From contig QAXH01005449.1 in the NCBI GenBank assembly GCA_004335635.1, forward strand, positions 120,942-184,941: a stretch of DNA of 64,000 nucleotides, read 5' to 3'. A program made the translations under genes and the position numbers. Each line of letters starts with the position of its first letter. Within the stretch, counting starts at the first letter, position 1. The notes under the pieces are model-generated. The model did not search any database, was not told the DNA's origin, and saw only the letters and a program-made list of their open reading frames with translations. Source of the stretch: Chloromonas sp. AAM2. Taxonomy: Eukaryota > Chlorophyta > Chlorophyceae > Chlamydomonadales > Chlamydomonadaceae. Shown here piece after piece: positions 34,585 through 47,283 of this stretch.

Positions 34585-36663
34585 CTATGAATTCACACGT
34601 CCCCAGCCGCTGTTAGGTGAGGTGGAACTTGCTTCACGTGTGCATTTACTACGCCTGCACGTATCATGCACTGGCGTCACCAGTCTGGAGGTCCTGCCCA
34701 TACCCGGGTCTCCCGGGGCCAGCGCCTCCACCAACTCAGGCACCAGGGCTTGGGCTTGCCGCCTTACGACTGAAATAGGCCCTTTGCGGGATGCACGGGG
34801 CGAAAAGCTATCTGTGTAGAGGTGTCCTAGCACCGCTGTGGCTGCACGCTGGCGCAGCGTCAGTGCCGGCACGTCAGGAGCCGACGATTCATCCTCGTCG
34901 CAAGCAGCCGCAAAGCGTGTGGCCGTTGCCCTGCGCGAGCTCACCTCTGCTTCGCCCTGCTCCACGCCACCATTGCTCCCTTGCATGAAGGCCTCGTCTG
35001 TCTTGCGGCGCAGCTGGCCGCTGCTGGTTGTATCTTCCAGCTCCGCTAGCGGCAGCAGTGAACCGGCGTGGCTGCGGCGCTGCGACGTGGCTGCCGTCTG
35101 AGGCAGGGCCATGCTGCCCAAAGATACCCTGCACAAACAAACAGCCGGTGACACATCTGAAGTACCGTACGCACGCGGTTGACGACTACATGCTACCGGG
35201 CTACTACCGGGCCTCCATCTTGGTCACTAGTTGCGGCTGAACTACGGCGGTCCGAGATCCTGTTACAGATAAAGCATGAAACTAATGCCATGACCCCTGC
35301 TGGATGAGCTGGTTGTAATCCACCACAAAGCGTGCCTATGCAGCTGGGGAAGCAGCATGCATGGACAATGATAGGTTTGAGGTGCTTTTGAAGTGTCACA
35401 GACCTGGTCAGGTCTCTGGAGTAAGGGTCTGCAGGCCAGAGTGTTGTTAGGAACTGGCTGTGGTCACGCATGGTGACGACCTGCTCCGGCTGTGCAGCCC
35501 TGAGGGCTATGGCACCCACTGCCACCCACTCCACAGCCTGGTCTACCCGCTGGGCAGGCCTGAGAGAAGCGGTGCGACCGGCGCCCGCCTGTGCTGAAGC
35601 AACACTGCGACCGCCGGGGCGCACGTCGCCCAGGCCTGCCTCTGACGCATGAAACGCAGACCAGCCTCGCCCGTCTGGTGTTGGGCTCAAACACTTGGGT
35701 GCACCACTGCCCCAGTCGGACACAGCAGCACCAGCAACGCCAACTCCTTTTGGTTGTGGGCTGGTGCTTGCTGAATGACTGATATTGTCCGCTGGCTGAG
35801 GCGTTGGTGCGGTTGGTTCTGGACTATCCATATGAGTCACATCAAGCAGAAGTGTACGTTTGTGCGGGTGTTGGCCAAAGGGGTGCTGGTCAGGTTCCGG
35901 CAGTCGTCGGCCCAAAATGGGCGTGGCGTTCATTATGTGTGCCTCAAGCATGCGGTCCAGACGCTGCACGTTGGTCAGAGGTGGTGGTGTGGGTGGAGGG
36001 GGAGGTGGTGGCGGGGTCTTGGGTCTCTGACCATTTGTGTCACGGCCGTGCAGATTGAGACGCAGTGTGGGCGGTTTGAAAGACAAGTAAGACGCCAGGT
36101 CCTGCTCAGGAGATGTGGATTGCGCTCCTTGGCCGGCAGGAGAGCACAGCTTGGTGGCCTTGCCTTGGCGGTTGGCATCAGATACTACACCACTCCCTTG
36201 CTGGCTGCTGCCGGTTGTGAGATCAGGTGTGGGGCTGCTGAGGCTGGAACGGCACGGCTGCTCATCAACACCATCCAAGGCAACGTCTGTGGCTGAAGGG
36301 CGGGCTGAGATACCAGAGGGCGATGTCACTGGGCGCAGTGCTCCCTGCTGGTTGGCCAGTGGGGTACTGCCATGCTTCGGCACGGGTATGCCTTTGGCTT
36401 TGAGCTTGGCCTCAATCTTGTAAACCTACATCATGAACATGGGATGACGGGTCAGGTCCTGGCAGCACTTGTTGTGTACGTCGACATGCATGAGCACTGT
36501 CGACGTACTGTGACACTCCACCTGACACAGTTGTGCATGCATCGAGGCCACCTACCTCCCGTGCTAGCCTTTCTGCCAAGGGCGAAGGCTTTCCTGCGCA
36601 CAGCAAGAGGAAGGCCACCACCGAGCCGCTTGAGGGTCGCACCTCATGCAATACGGCAGGCAT
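34585..36663 (-). CDS. Unrecognised proline-rich protein
   Basis: Three exons in phase, 36663-36556, 36425-35404 and 35128-34585, give 557 residues. I do not recognise the family. Residues 25-50 form a short charged, probably helical segment (KPSPLAERLAREVYKIEAKL), created by joining exons 1 and 2. The middle is disordered, Pro/Ser/Gln-rich, with a proline run followed by TPPPLTNVQRLDRMLEAHIM. The C-terminal 180 residues are charged and partly helical (LRQRAATAVLGHLYTDSFSP; QALVPELVEALAPGDPGMGR). No catalytic motif, signal peptide or membrane span is visible. Exon continuity rests on splice sites and phase only. The gene is divergent from CHID1 across about 454 bp. Confidence 0.6.
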
Positions 36664-37117
36664 CGCCGTACCGGTCGTAATGAGACCTCTGATTGCGACA
36701 AAGCCAAAAAAAAGTCCTTATCCATTGTCTTTTATCCATCGTACGTGTACCTTTCAAGCGCGGGCTATCCTCTGACTTTGTCGGCATGGCGCATCTCCCG
36801 CGGATGCGCCGGTTGTTAGCTCACTTCTGGAAAGTCGCGACCAAAGGCACCGGCAAACTCACTAATCTGTTAACTGTCAACACAACCAGGGTAGCAAACG
36901 GGGCGATTATGGGAGAATCGTAAAGGATTGCACGTTTCAACCGCAAGGATCTCTGGCGTTGTGAGTTGGTGGGCATGGCATGCCACGCACTTATTAGAAA
37001 GATGCGGCAACATATAGCCTTGCTACAAGTTGCATGATCTTGAACTGACTGGGCCCTTGTACAGGGTAGAGCTGGGTAGGGTGTGGCGTACGTGGCTCTC
37101 ACTGGCGGTCTAGCGTC
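36664..37117. promoter_or_regulatory. Divergent promoter region, unknown gene / CHID1
   Basis: This 454-base spacer lies between two divergent start codons and should contain both promoters. No specific element is recognised. Confidence 0.45.
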
Positions 37118-40100
37118 ATGGCATGGCCTGTTGCCGCTCTAGTAGTTGCATGCCTGCTGTTGCAGCATGTAGATTGCAAGCCACATGCACGTATTGTGCG
37201 CCCCAGACGTGAGCTTCTGCCTCCCGAGCAAGGGCCTACGCACGAGATGATCTTCGACTCAGGGTTGCTGGAGAAAACCCTCTCTGCCGCAACGTTGTAT
37301 GAGGTAGGACACACAAATCAGCTGAAGCCCTTAAACTCAGCAAGCTGGAAGGCGGACTGGCAGACCGGCCAGCTGTGTACTGTTGAACTGTAGATCACCA
37401 CGTGCTTTGAGGCACTGTGCAGAAAGCGCAACAGTACTACGCTGAAGTCAGCATCAAACGTTTCCAGGGACATGTGCTTGGGTACGTCACACCTTGGTAA
37501 GTGAAGCAACAGTTAGAACATCTGGTCGCTGCTGCGCGTTGGCTACCTCACGAGTCCGCTCTCGCCTTGAGGTTTTCAATCGAGTCAGCAGAGGGTTGAT
37601 CATTGCCTGACTTGACAGCTACTCAGACGCTGCAGAGGCAGAAAAAAATGCCCTAAGTGGCACATCTGCAATTCCCTGGTAAGGACAAATCTCGCAGCCT
37701 ATCTTTACAGTGTTACGGTGTTACTCTGAACTTTAAACCACAAGACCCCAGCGCTGTGTCAGTCACACACCTGCTGGCAGCAAGCTTTACAAGCGACAAG
37801 CGTACATCAGAAAAGCGGCATGTGGCCATCCCCCGTGGAGCCCCAACAGCTCACCACCTTTGCTTTCCCGTCGTAGGCACCGCAGGGGCTACGAGATGGC
37901 CTCACTCTTTCGCGCCAAGCTCACTCACCTTTCACCTGTGTGGTACCAGCTCAAACGCAAGGACAAGGTACAAGCAGCCATTCACACGCAGTTGGCAAGC
38001 CTGCATGGTGCATCATGCATCGCCTCCAGTCACTGACCCAAGAGTCGCGGCAATGCAACGCTCCTAGGGCGAGGCCGGTAGTGGAATCAGAAGACAGGAT
38101 GTACAGCTTACACCTGATGCGGGCTTGAAACTGCTACTCAGGTGGCCCTGTGTATCAACGTCAACTTGAACGCATCTCTTGTTTGTTCGTTTGTACTGTA
38201 TACCTCGAGCCTTCAACCTTCAGGATCAGTCATCATGCAAAGATGCACATAGCATGCAACAGCCCAGAGGTTGTCTTGATTACTTTACCTCTAAATCTAT
38301 AGCTTTCCCGTGCCTTGGCCTGCAGGAGTGGCTGCTTGAGGGCGGGCACGAGTACAACGGCACATGGATTGACGAGGTGCGGGCGCCCGCAGGCGAGGTG
38401 AGTCATCAGTCACGTGCGCTGCAGACTCCTGGCCTGGCTTGCTGTTCTTCAGCTGTTACGTTAGCTGTTCCTTCCGCTGTGGCACTGCCGCCTGTGGTGG
38501 ACCCAGTTCTCCGCACAAGCTTCAAACTCACGCAATGGGCACGCAAACTCAGCCTGTAGTCTTTTCACCTCCTCATGCACCACTTAACCATCTGGACGTC
38601 TTTTCCCAGCTGCTCACTCAGCCGCTCAGCTTTGCTTGTGGTGCTACAGCAATCAAGAGCGTGCTGACTTGGCCATGCATGCCAACCAGTGCTCAGACCT
38701 GCTGAACACTGCCTGTGACAATAGGGCACATAACACAACGGTGAGCCAGCACGACACCTGTCAAGTGTGCTGCTTGCAGGCCGGCACGGTGACCAAGGTG
38801 GTGCCACGGGTGATAGTGGAGCTCGGCTCAGCACAGGTGACAACATGGAACTGCAGCAGAAGTGTAGCCTGCTTTGCAGTGGAAGTGACACACTGTGTTG
38901 GCATGCCTATGTTGCTGGGCTATACTGCCTGTGCTTCCCCACCTACGTTGCTTCACTAGACTGCCTGTTTTACAAGTGATATGCTGTGTGATGCCTGACC
39001 TTGACCACTTGACTGCCTGGCTGACCACGAACGCCGTACCATCAGCCCTGCTGCGCTCCCTCCCATGCAGGATCACGTGGCCATGGTTTCCTCTGAAGCG
39101 ACCCACGTGGTTGACTTGTTAGCGAGAGAGATAGTGGACAGGGACTACGATGGAATGGCAAGTGTCAGAGCGTAGATCACGTGGCAATAGGTTACGGCAA
39201 GCCTAATGTTGCCAATCTCGAGTTGTACACGACAAAGGCAAGGGTGTCAGGAGATGCATATGGAGCAGCCAATGAATCATCTGATCCAGTCATGTGATAG
39301 CAGTTGTGTGGCTGTGTGCAGGTGCTAGAGGTGTGGATGACCTGGGCCCACATGAACGCAATGGCAAACGACGAATTTGCAGCTGCGGCGCTGTCCTTTA
39401 CACGGGCTCTACACACGACGTTGCATGCAAGCAAGGGGCGGCCTCGTCTGCTCATCCTGGCAGTACCACCACCCATCCCTCAGTCGTACGGCAGGCCGTT
39501 CACGGAAAAGAAGCACTTGCAACAGTTCTCACCATGGGTGGACTTCTGGTCAGTGGGTACTCCTGCCCACTCAGTATTCCGCATGAGTGGGCCTTTGCCA
39601 CACCTGTGCTGTACCCATATGTCCGTTTTGTGACCCTCTCTTATGACCTCGGGCCGCAGGTCCTTGATGACGTATGACTACGCTATGGGCACAGGGGCCC
39701 AACCCAACTCGCCACTGCCCTGGCTAGAGTCGCAGACCAAGCTGCTTCTGGATCCAAAAGGTGTGCGCAGACAATATGCACCCAAAGTACAGCATAAAAA
39801 AAGCAGGTGGCGTACGGAGGATGTGTTGGCGGCACTCCATTACGGTACGCTTAACCTGGCGCGCCCCACTTCTGTGCTGGAGCTGGTGCTCTTTGCTCGG
39901 CCGCCTAACCTGGTGGCATGCCCCACGGCTCGCATACATTGGCAGTGGATGCCTACTTTTGTTGAAAGGGTACAGCATGAGCACATCTGAACAGAACAGG
40001 CAACGCCATGGCTGCTTCTGCACTGGCAATTGAGCGTCCAACACAGGGGCAAACTTATCAGGAATGTCATATGGGATGCAACACATAGACGTGCTCTTGA

Positions 40101-41267
40101 ACGTTGCAGATGGAGGCGCAGCATGCGCACCTGAGCAGGCGCTGATGGGAATCAACTTCTACGGTTATGACTACAGTCTGAGAGACCAGGTGAGCCAGGC
40201 CATGCATTTAGTGCATCCCACATTCTCAGTCCAGCATCCACGAGGCAGCTCTAGCTGTTGTAGAGCTGCTCAACAACAGCTAGAGCTGTGTCGTGGATGC
40301 TGATCTTAAGTGCTGAATGCAGGTGAGTGAGTGAGTGTCTGATTACATTTGTATCTTCTGAATGCAGATGTTGTAGAGTGCTTGTTTGAGTACAAATCTG
40401 CTAAATGCAAAAAAACAATTTCATGGGTGGAGTGGCTGATGGGCCATGGGGAAGGGTGGGCCAGCCTGTAGTTGTAGCACAGCAGCAAGGTACCTCAGAC
40501 ACCCAGCCTCGCACAGCCCAGTCACGCTCTCATGGGGCCTCCACAGAATTGTTCCACAACTGGCAAGCATTGCTTTTTACAGCGGACGGAATGGCCATCC
40601 TGGTCCAGGGCACACATGGATGGTGTGCACAACACGCCAACAACATATGGGTCCATACGGGCCCAGTCGGCTAGTAATAACAACCAGTGGCCTGTGCTAC
40701 GCCTTGAGTGCAGGTACAACCCGAAGCCATCACATCAGACGGCTTGGTGCAGCTGCTCAAACAGCAGCCCTCTTTAGAATGGCATGAAGAAGAGGGCGAG
40801 CACAGCTTTGAATACCAGGCGAGTGAAGCGTCTGCGCACATGAGGTGCCCCTACATCCTTGGCAGCCACCAGGCACCATTTCAGCTCACAGATACGCTGG
40901 CCGTGCCTGTGCCAAAGGACGCATCGAGACATCACCGGGCTGCCTTCGGAAACCAACCATGAGCTGCAGTTCTAACATTGTATATGTCAGCCATCCAAAG
41001 CTAAGTGCGTAGATGTTTTTTCAAGCCAGTTCTTCAGCCCTGCTTCAATCTGTTCCTTCTTCCAGCAACTCAGCGATCACGCTCAAAGCCATGCAGCGCC
41101 TGTGGTTCATGGCCGCTTGCTTGCAGGCACCTACGGGGCGCCGTCAGGTGTACTACCCAACTCCGCGTTCTCTGGAGCTTCGTTTGCAGATGTTCAGAAA
41201 ACTCGGCCTGGGTGTGTCCATCTGGGAGTTAGGGCAAGGTGTGGAGCGTTTTTTTGACCTGCTTTGA
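37118..41267 (+). CDS. CHID1: Chitinase domain-containing protein 1 (GH18 family, CHID1-like)
   Basis: CHID1 proteins are secreted or lysosomal GH18-fold lectins that bind saccharides. Eleven phase-consistent exons give 406 residues (human about 393): 37118-37303, 37423-37496, 37877-37967, 38326-38397, 38780-38836, 39071-39157, 39322-39548, 39660-39760, 40110-40189, 40714-40818, 41127-41267. The N-terminus is a signal peptide (VAALVVACLLLQHVDC). The family order is clear: HVLGYVTPW, LTHLSPVWYQLKR, DYDGMVLEVWMTW, LLILAVPPPIP, WSLMTYDY, ALMGINFYGYDY, and the terminal GVSIWELGQGVERFFDLL. The catalytic-strand equivalent reads DYDGMVLE, so the Glu position is kept but not the full DxxDxDxE. Introns 6 (GCAAGT at 39158) and 10 (GCGAGT at 40819) use GC donors; GT alternatives break the frame. 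Confidence 0.93.
40232..40302. repeat. Long hairpin in CHID1 intron 9
   Basis: Two 29-base arms, 40232-40260 and 40274-40302, pair at 27 of 29 positions around a 13-base loop. Each arm carries CAGCATCCACGA and CAGCTCTAGCTGTTG (or complement). It could be a fold-back element or a small-RNA precursor. Confidence 0.9.
40547..40579 (-). repeat. Degenerate family A end
   Basis: AATTGTTCCACAACTGGCAAG then a T-rich tail resembles the reversed family A end with several substitutions. It lies in CHID1 intron 9. Confidence 0.5.
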
Positions 41268-41295
41268 CAGGGCAAAGTGTACAGCATTCCCTCCT

Positions 41296-41300
41296 TGTAA
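41296..41300 (+). promoter_or_regulatory. Poly(A) signal TGTAA, CHID1
   Basis: TGTAA lies 29 bases after the CHID1 stop codon, a usual distance in green algae. Confidence 0.55.
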
Positions 41301-41504
41301 ATGATGACGTTTATCTGCAAAACAAGGGTTGAGAAATTCAACGTTTGAGAGTTACCTCACCATGCCGACCAACGTGGGTTAAACCATGAAAAGCCATGTA
41401 ATGATGATGATGATGACAGCCAGACACTGTACTGGTGTTTGAAGCCGTGTGCGGAAATGGAGCTGCTGGACTGCACAAGCAAATACTGTAAAACAGCAAA
41501 CCCA

Positions 41505-41538
41505 GAACTGTCCCAGAACTGGCAAACTTCTTTTTTTT
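41505..41538 (-). repeat. Family A repeat, reversed end
   Basis: ACTGTCCCAGAACTGGCAAAC followed by TTCT8, the reversed family A terminus. Confidence 0.85.
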
Positions 41539-42025
41539 ACTCTTTAAAATGCACAAAGACAGCGGAAGCACAAGCTTTTCAAGAATCAGAGCTGTGCTTG
41601 TACAAGCAGTTAGGGTGTGCAATGGCAAGGGTGCTCCTGATGTGGCTTTTCTGCGTCTTAACAACATCTCCTGACTAATCCTAATCAAGTAGTTCATTAG
41701 AGCATGCATTAGAAAGCGTTCGGTAATACAACTGGTCGCTGTGGATGAGACGAGTTATTCTTTGGCTTTTTCACTTCCTAGCGCATCCAAGCCCCTCAAG
41801 ACAACTGCTGTGCTTTCTTCTTTGTTCTGTTACGAAGCTTCTCAAGTTACTTTACATCAGGCCTGATACTGAGATACACAGCCTCTGATAACAGATCAAG
41901 ACCTGCCCGTATTATCCCATGGCCTCACAGCGATTACGAACACTCTGATAGTCATCAAACGGCAGCACATACGCAGGGCTGGCACTGTTGATGGCTTGTC
42001 CCTGTGAATACCAAAGCAACACAAC

Positions 42026-42087
42026 CAAAAAAAGATGTTTGCCAGTTCTGAGGACCCAAGCCAGAACCTGTGCGGATTCCACTGGCG
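42026..42087 (+). repeat. Family A repeat, diverged forward end
   Basis: A7-GATG then TTTGCCAGTTCTG, a diverged middle, and TCCACTGGCGTTGAC. Confidence 0.75.
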
Positions 42088-42410
42088 TTGACGTCACCCA
42101 AAAAGTGCAAAATTTGGTTACAAGTGCCCTGGTCTGAGTAGAGTGATTGTAAGGCCCTGTAAGCGCTTGCCTGGTAGTTCAGTTTTGCAACTTCAGTCGC
42201 AACCAGGTTCAGTCAACTGAAAAGGAAACCTAAGATCAAATCACTGCCAAAGCTTGCATCTGTAAGACGCCAGGACTCTGCGGATTGTCTGCAGATGGGC
42301 ACTGCAACTGAGCATGTTGCCAGGCAGCTGTCTGCGCATTCATGAATACAGCGGCTGGCTCGGCGGCTGCCTCACAATGGCACGCAAGACCTCACACTGA
42401 CTGTGGCTGG

Positions 42411-45400
42411 CTAGCGACGCCTGTCATAGTCGCGCCCTCGGTCCCTGCGCAGATTGGCGGGCACGAACCGCTCAAGGGCGGTGGTTAAGGAAGCAGGCCC
42501 AAGGAGCGTTTAGCACACGGAACCCAACAAATACGTGAGCACACAGGAAACAAAACTGACCAGTGACGGCATGCAGCTACAAGCCAGAAACAAAGCCATA
42601 CACCAACACCATCTATTTGGTCCTGCAAAAGTCCCTTGACACTTCCGCAACAGTATCTGTCTAACCGCCTGACCGAACACAGGCTTTCAGGACCCTTGTC
42701 GCGTGTGCCCTGGTTACCTACACACCTCGTTACCTTTACTGTCCCTCGCTCCTTCCTCCCATGACGCCTGGACATGCCCCACAGCTTGCTTTGAATCACC
42801 CATGGTGCTCTCACCTGTCGTCGCGCCCGCGCTCGCGGTCCCTATCATAGCCGCGTCCGCCATCGCGGTCGTCCCGGCCACGGTCGCGCTCCCGCTCACG
42901 ATCTCTACCCCCTGCAGAGGGGGCAGGGGGCGCGGACGCCGGGGCAGCAGGCACGGGTTTGGCGGTGACTGCCGGTTGCTCATCAATAACTATAGACTTG
43001 GCTCCCCCACTAGCCCCGTGCAGGCGGGCCAATGCTGCTGCTTCCCGTTCCCTGCGGTCCTGACCCGCCCTGAACTGTTTCTTAAGCCGACCAAACTCGT
43101 CGTACCTGCGATCAACGGACAACCAGCACACAGTGGCACGTGAGTGGAGTGTGCCATACATATGCCTTGGAATGGTGGCATGACAGCGACTTGACGCACA
43201 AGAGCCCGGAGTGATCTCATGTGCCGAAGGATTGCCATGTGTAATCTTGTGTTCAGCACAGGTGCAGGGAGTCAACTTCTGATGGCTGCTTTGGCAAGCC
43301 TTGCTGATGTTGTGCAGCTGGTCAATGGCCAATTCATACTCTGAGGGCGTGCTTTATGTGCAGGGAACTGCCCGGGTGTGCTGCAAGTGTACTCTTGGCT
43401 GCACCCTCACATGTCCTGATCTTCGAGCTCCTTTCTGCGTTTCTTGGCTTCCTCCAGCTCAACTTCGTCCAACTCTTTGAAGCCGCCGGCCTGGCCCTCG
43501 CGTTTAAGGTCAAGCTGGCCTGCAGGCACGAAGATCATCAAATAATATCAGTAGTTTGCTTCACTGCACAGAAAACTCAGCTGCAACACACTGCAAAGGT
43601 AAAGGCTGCGAATCATGATTGGCAACTGCTGATGTGAGGTGGAGGATGCTGGCCTTAAGCAGATGACTGCGCATAGCTCACCTGGCTTCTGAGCTCCACA
43701 AAGGTTGCAGGTCTTTCGCCTCATCCAGTTCATGTTGCCGCAGCTTGGACACGCCCAGTCATCCGCAGCGAAGAGGCCCAGCGGTCCTTGGGGCGCTGCC
43801 ACAACCTTCTTTTTGCCTGCCGCCCCGTCGTCTGGCCCGCCCGCACTGGGCGCACTAGACACACGTTCTAACAAAGCAGGTTCCTGTTCACCCGCTGCCA
43901 CAGGCATCCCTACAGGCCCACGGTGTGACTGTGGCTGGTACCCACCGTCAGCACCTCCGTAACCACCGCCGCCACCGCCGCCGCCTGGCTTGGGCGTCTG
44001 GCACTTGTTGCAGCTGGTGCGGAAGGCAAAGCAGTTGTTGCCACAGTTGGGGCAGGACCAATCGCCAGGCTTACCACCGCCGCCGCCGCCACCACCACCA
44101 CCATAACCGCCACCGCCTCCGCCATACCCACCACCACCACCACCACCGTCTACGGAGGCATGGCAATGCCAGACATCGTACCGTCACTTGTATCATGGAT
44201 GGCCACACGAGATGGTGGCAGTTTCCATGCCCATCCAAACACAGGAGATTGTTATATGCTGGGTATTCTGTTAGGCAGCCGACCTTGGGCTCAAGCATCT
44301 GTCATGAGACCTGTATGCAATCAGGTGTGAGGCATGGTGCCGCGCACCAGGTGCTGTAAAGCAGGGAGGCTGTAAAGCAGGGAGGCAAACTGTACCTGAC
44401 GGTTTTGGAGTCTGGCACTTGTTGCAGCTGGTACGGAACGCAAAGCAATTGTTGCCGCAACTCGGGCAGGACCAATCGCCAGGCTTGCCACCCCCGCCGC
44501 CACCACCCCCGCCGCCGCCGTAGCCACCGCCACCACTGTAACCGCCACCACCACCACCTGCAATGTGGCATGGGCACTCCGGGCAAACTCCACATCCAGC
44601 ATGATCGGTGAACTGCACCAGAAATGCCATTGTACGCGTCACCTTGAAATGGTACTGAGGGCGCTTGTTGCTGTGGCGCACCAAGCAACAATTCAACCAA
44701 TGTCATACGCACCTGCATCACCACCACCGGGCTTGGGCGTTTGGCACCTGTTGCAAGCGTTCCTGAACGCAAAGACATTGTTGCCGCAGCTTGGGCAGTT
44801 CCAGTCGCCGGGCTTGCCGCCGCCGCCGCCACCACCACCACCACCTGTCATAGCAACGTAAAACAGACAAACAAGCCCTTAATGCTGACCCCTTGGAATT
44901 GAGTTACAGCACCCAGCCTCCCGAACCTTTGGCAATCCGATGTCAACCGCATGCGTGACTCACCTCCATAACCACCACCACCGCCACCGCCTCTGCGTTA
45001 TACAGAGCAAGGCAATAAACTTAGGTTGAGAGAATTCGCGGGTGAATGGCACAATCGAGACTAGACTGGACTGGACAGCAGCCAAGCACCCCAGACGCAC
45101 CCAAAGCCGCCGGCACCACGGGCCTCAGGTGGTTTCTCAGCCAAAGTGACTGACAGCATGGAACCTGCAGCAACAGCATGCAGTCAAAGATCGCTTGCAT
45201 GCAAACCATGACACAGCGCAACCACGTGATTTCGGCAGCTAGTTGGAACAATAACTGGCCATGCCTTGGCTGTCTGAACCTTAGCCCCTGGAGTGCATGC
45301 CTGAAAACTTTGCTGCTTGCCAGATCTTCCGTTCTGAATGGCGCCAGCCCGGGAAAACGTGGCCTCAGGCGCCCTTACCCTTCCATTCCTTGTTGTGGAA

Positions 45401-45742
45401 CCACTGCACTGCCGATCCCGCACTGAAAGGATCCTCATACGTGACCGTGCCATCGCCCTTCAGGGCGCCCGTTTCCTTGTCGCGATACAGCCAAATTTTG
45501 TTCTTCTTGGTCTTCTTGTCCAGCTTGATGACCCCGATGGATCCAAAGTACTTGCTGATGTCTTCCTCGTTCACGCCTTGAGGAAGCCCGCTGACATACA
45601 CCATGTCCGTGCTGGGCAGGTCAAACGACATGGTGTCTGCGAGGCGATGCATGCGGAACGTGATCAGGTCAGGGGCGAGCCTCCGATGACTGCATACTTT
45701 CGCGCACGCAAACGACTAATACCCACTAGCATTGTAAGCCAT
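42411..45742 (-). CDS. TAF15/FUS-like RNA-binding protein, RRM plus four RanBP2 zinc fingers
   Basis: FET/TAF15-type proteins bind RNA and act in transcription and splicing. Predicted exons: 45742-45727, 45636-45379, 44990-44964, 44845-44713, 44557-44396, 44149-43682, 43519-43411, 43105-42815 and a last one near 42470-42411. The RRM comes first ([40 protein letters not shown]). Then come Gly-rich linkers and four W-x-C-x2-C ... C-x2-C fingers: [60 protein letters not shown] and [21 protein letters not shown] charged helix, [20 protein letters not shown], and an Arg/Asp-rich tail follow. The 16-base first exon is phase-consistent but short; translation may instead start at 45652 or 45631. The last junction does not fit the Arg-rich frame cleanly and is unresolved. 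Confidence 0.85.
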
Positions 45743-46132
45743 CTTGGCTGCCTTATCCGGCGTGGGCCTGCAGGCCCAGTGCGTCGAGGGCCGTTGCCCC
45801 AAAGGTTATTGTGTCAGGGAGATGCTACCAGTGTGTGGAAACAGCATGCCGGACCTGGTTCAACCGATCCAGGCGGCCTCAAAAACCAGTTTTGAAAACA
45901 GACCTGCCGCAAAACAGATGTGAGTGCTGGTTTTGGATCCTACAGATCCTACATGAATCACACGGTCCAACAGATTGTGTAATCCACTTGGGTGACACCT
46001 CATGCATCGGGAGCAAATGGCAGCTGGCAGCCAAGAAGGGCTCTCAGAGAACACAGGTGCGCCTCTCCAATTGCAGTTCCGATTGCAGTTCCAACTGCAG
46101 TTGCTGGCTATGCAGCAACTGCGGTACAACAT

Positions 46133-46345
46133 CTGTGACTTTGACATAGGAGTGGCATTGTGTAGGAATCACTTGACACCTCGTGCGCAAGCAGGGCGGC
46201 TGTAGTGTGTGGTGTAACAGGTAGGCAGCCTACGCAATATAAAGAGACCAAATGTCAAACGCAAAAATACAGAATGCAGACAAAGCCAGGTTTGGCGCCC
46301 GAGACGCAAAAATAAAAAAGCTTACAAGCACAAAATTGCCGTTTT
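46133..46345 (+). repeat. Family C repeat, copy 1
   Basis: Shares an ordered set of blocks with 47558-47770: TAGGAGTG, GGTGTxACAGGTA, GCCTACGCAA, AxTAAAGAG, ATGTCAAACG, ACAAGCCAG or AAAGCCAG, TTTGGCGCCC and AGACGCAAAA. Copies are diverged and no coding frame is shared. Confidence 0.75.
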
Positions 46346-46929
46346 GAAACGCAAACAAGTTAGGCACGAGGAGCAGTACCGTAGTTGAGCTAAATCAAAC
46401 CAAAGAACGTGGTTAAGGTCGCGGGCAAGGATCAACGAGCAAGCAATCATCTGGCAATGCCCAGCCCATCAAGGCCGCAGCTTCTGTGTAGACATTTTGT
46501 TTGGAAACGCACCATATGCTCAAGTTCGTTTCTCAAGGGGCCATCAGCCTATATGCATGTGGCGCTGCTGCAGACGCCAGCACGGAAGTGTGTATGTTGA
46601 TTACATCAGGGGGGGCCCACATGCACCAAGCGCAAACGCTAGCCAGCCATGCTAGAGAGGGAAGTGACATGTAGGACGAGCTGGCAGTCAATCTATCATG
46701 CCATGAGGTGCTGAGTTGGTAGGGTAGTAGTAGAGGCAGAGTAGTAGAGGTAGTTGATTGTCATGTAAGAGCTCTGTATGCCTTTCTTCAACTCTGCCAT
46801 AACCTTTACTGTATATTTGAGCAGTCACAGTTGTTAGATACGTTCAGGGCATGTGTTTGAGCGGTTTGAGTGGTACGATGGGAAGCAAACCCAATGCCCC
46901 AGCAAAGATCGGCTGCATTTTCCCTGCCC

Positions 46930-47064
46930 ATCACAAGAGGGGAGGGATTTCAACCGGTCCAGCCTACATTTGAAGGGGATTGCGACACAACAGGATGGTA
47001 GTGGTGGTGGTCACCCCTCGAAGTGCTATCCTGACCGCATACCTCGTTAGACCCAAAATGGGGC
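46930..47064 (+). repeat. Family B repeat, copy 2
   Basis: GAGGGGAGGGATTTCAACCG, then CCTACATTTGAAGGGGATTG and CGACACA, then GGTGGTCACCCCTCG and CCTCGTTAGACCCAAA. It aligns along its length with the copy at 48.2 kb. Confidence 0.8.
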
Positions 47065-47283
47065 CTGAAAACATTCATGGTTCAATGTTCATTGTCACTA
47101 AAGTGTAATGTCTCAACATATCCGCTGGGCTAGAAATAGACGGCTTGGTTGATTGCCATCACATTTTCGATTTCCTATTTTGCCCATGTCCTTACCAGGC
47201 TAGACAACAACAGTCAGACTAAGTCAGACACCTTACTGCTCCTTACTAAACCAGTAAACCAGTCAACCGTACTAAACCGTACT

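Larger units (their letters stand above)
41301..42410. other. Convergent spacer with two family A repeats
   Basis: No exon is seen between the CHID1 3' end and the end of the TAF15-like gene. A reversed family A end lies at 41505-41538 and a forward one at 42026-42087, so the two face away from each other. Confidence 0.5.

Noticed and set aside
43925..44359. Plus-strand His-rich open frame
   Set aside because: It is antisense to the Gly-rich zinc-finger exon of the TAF15-like gene.
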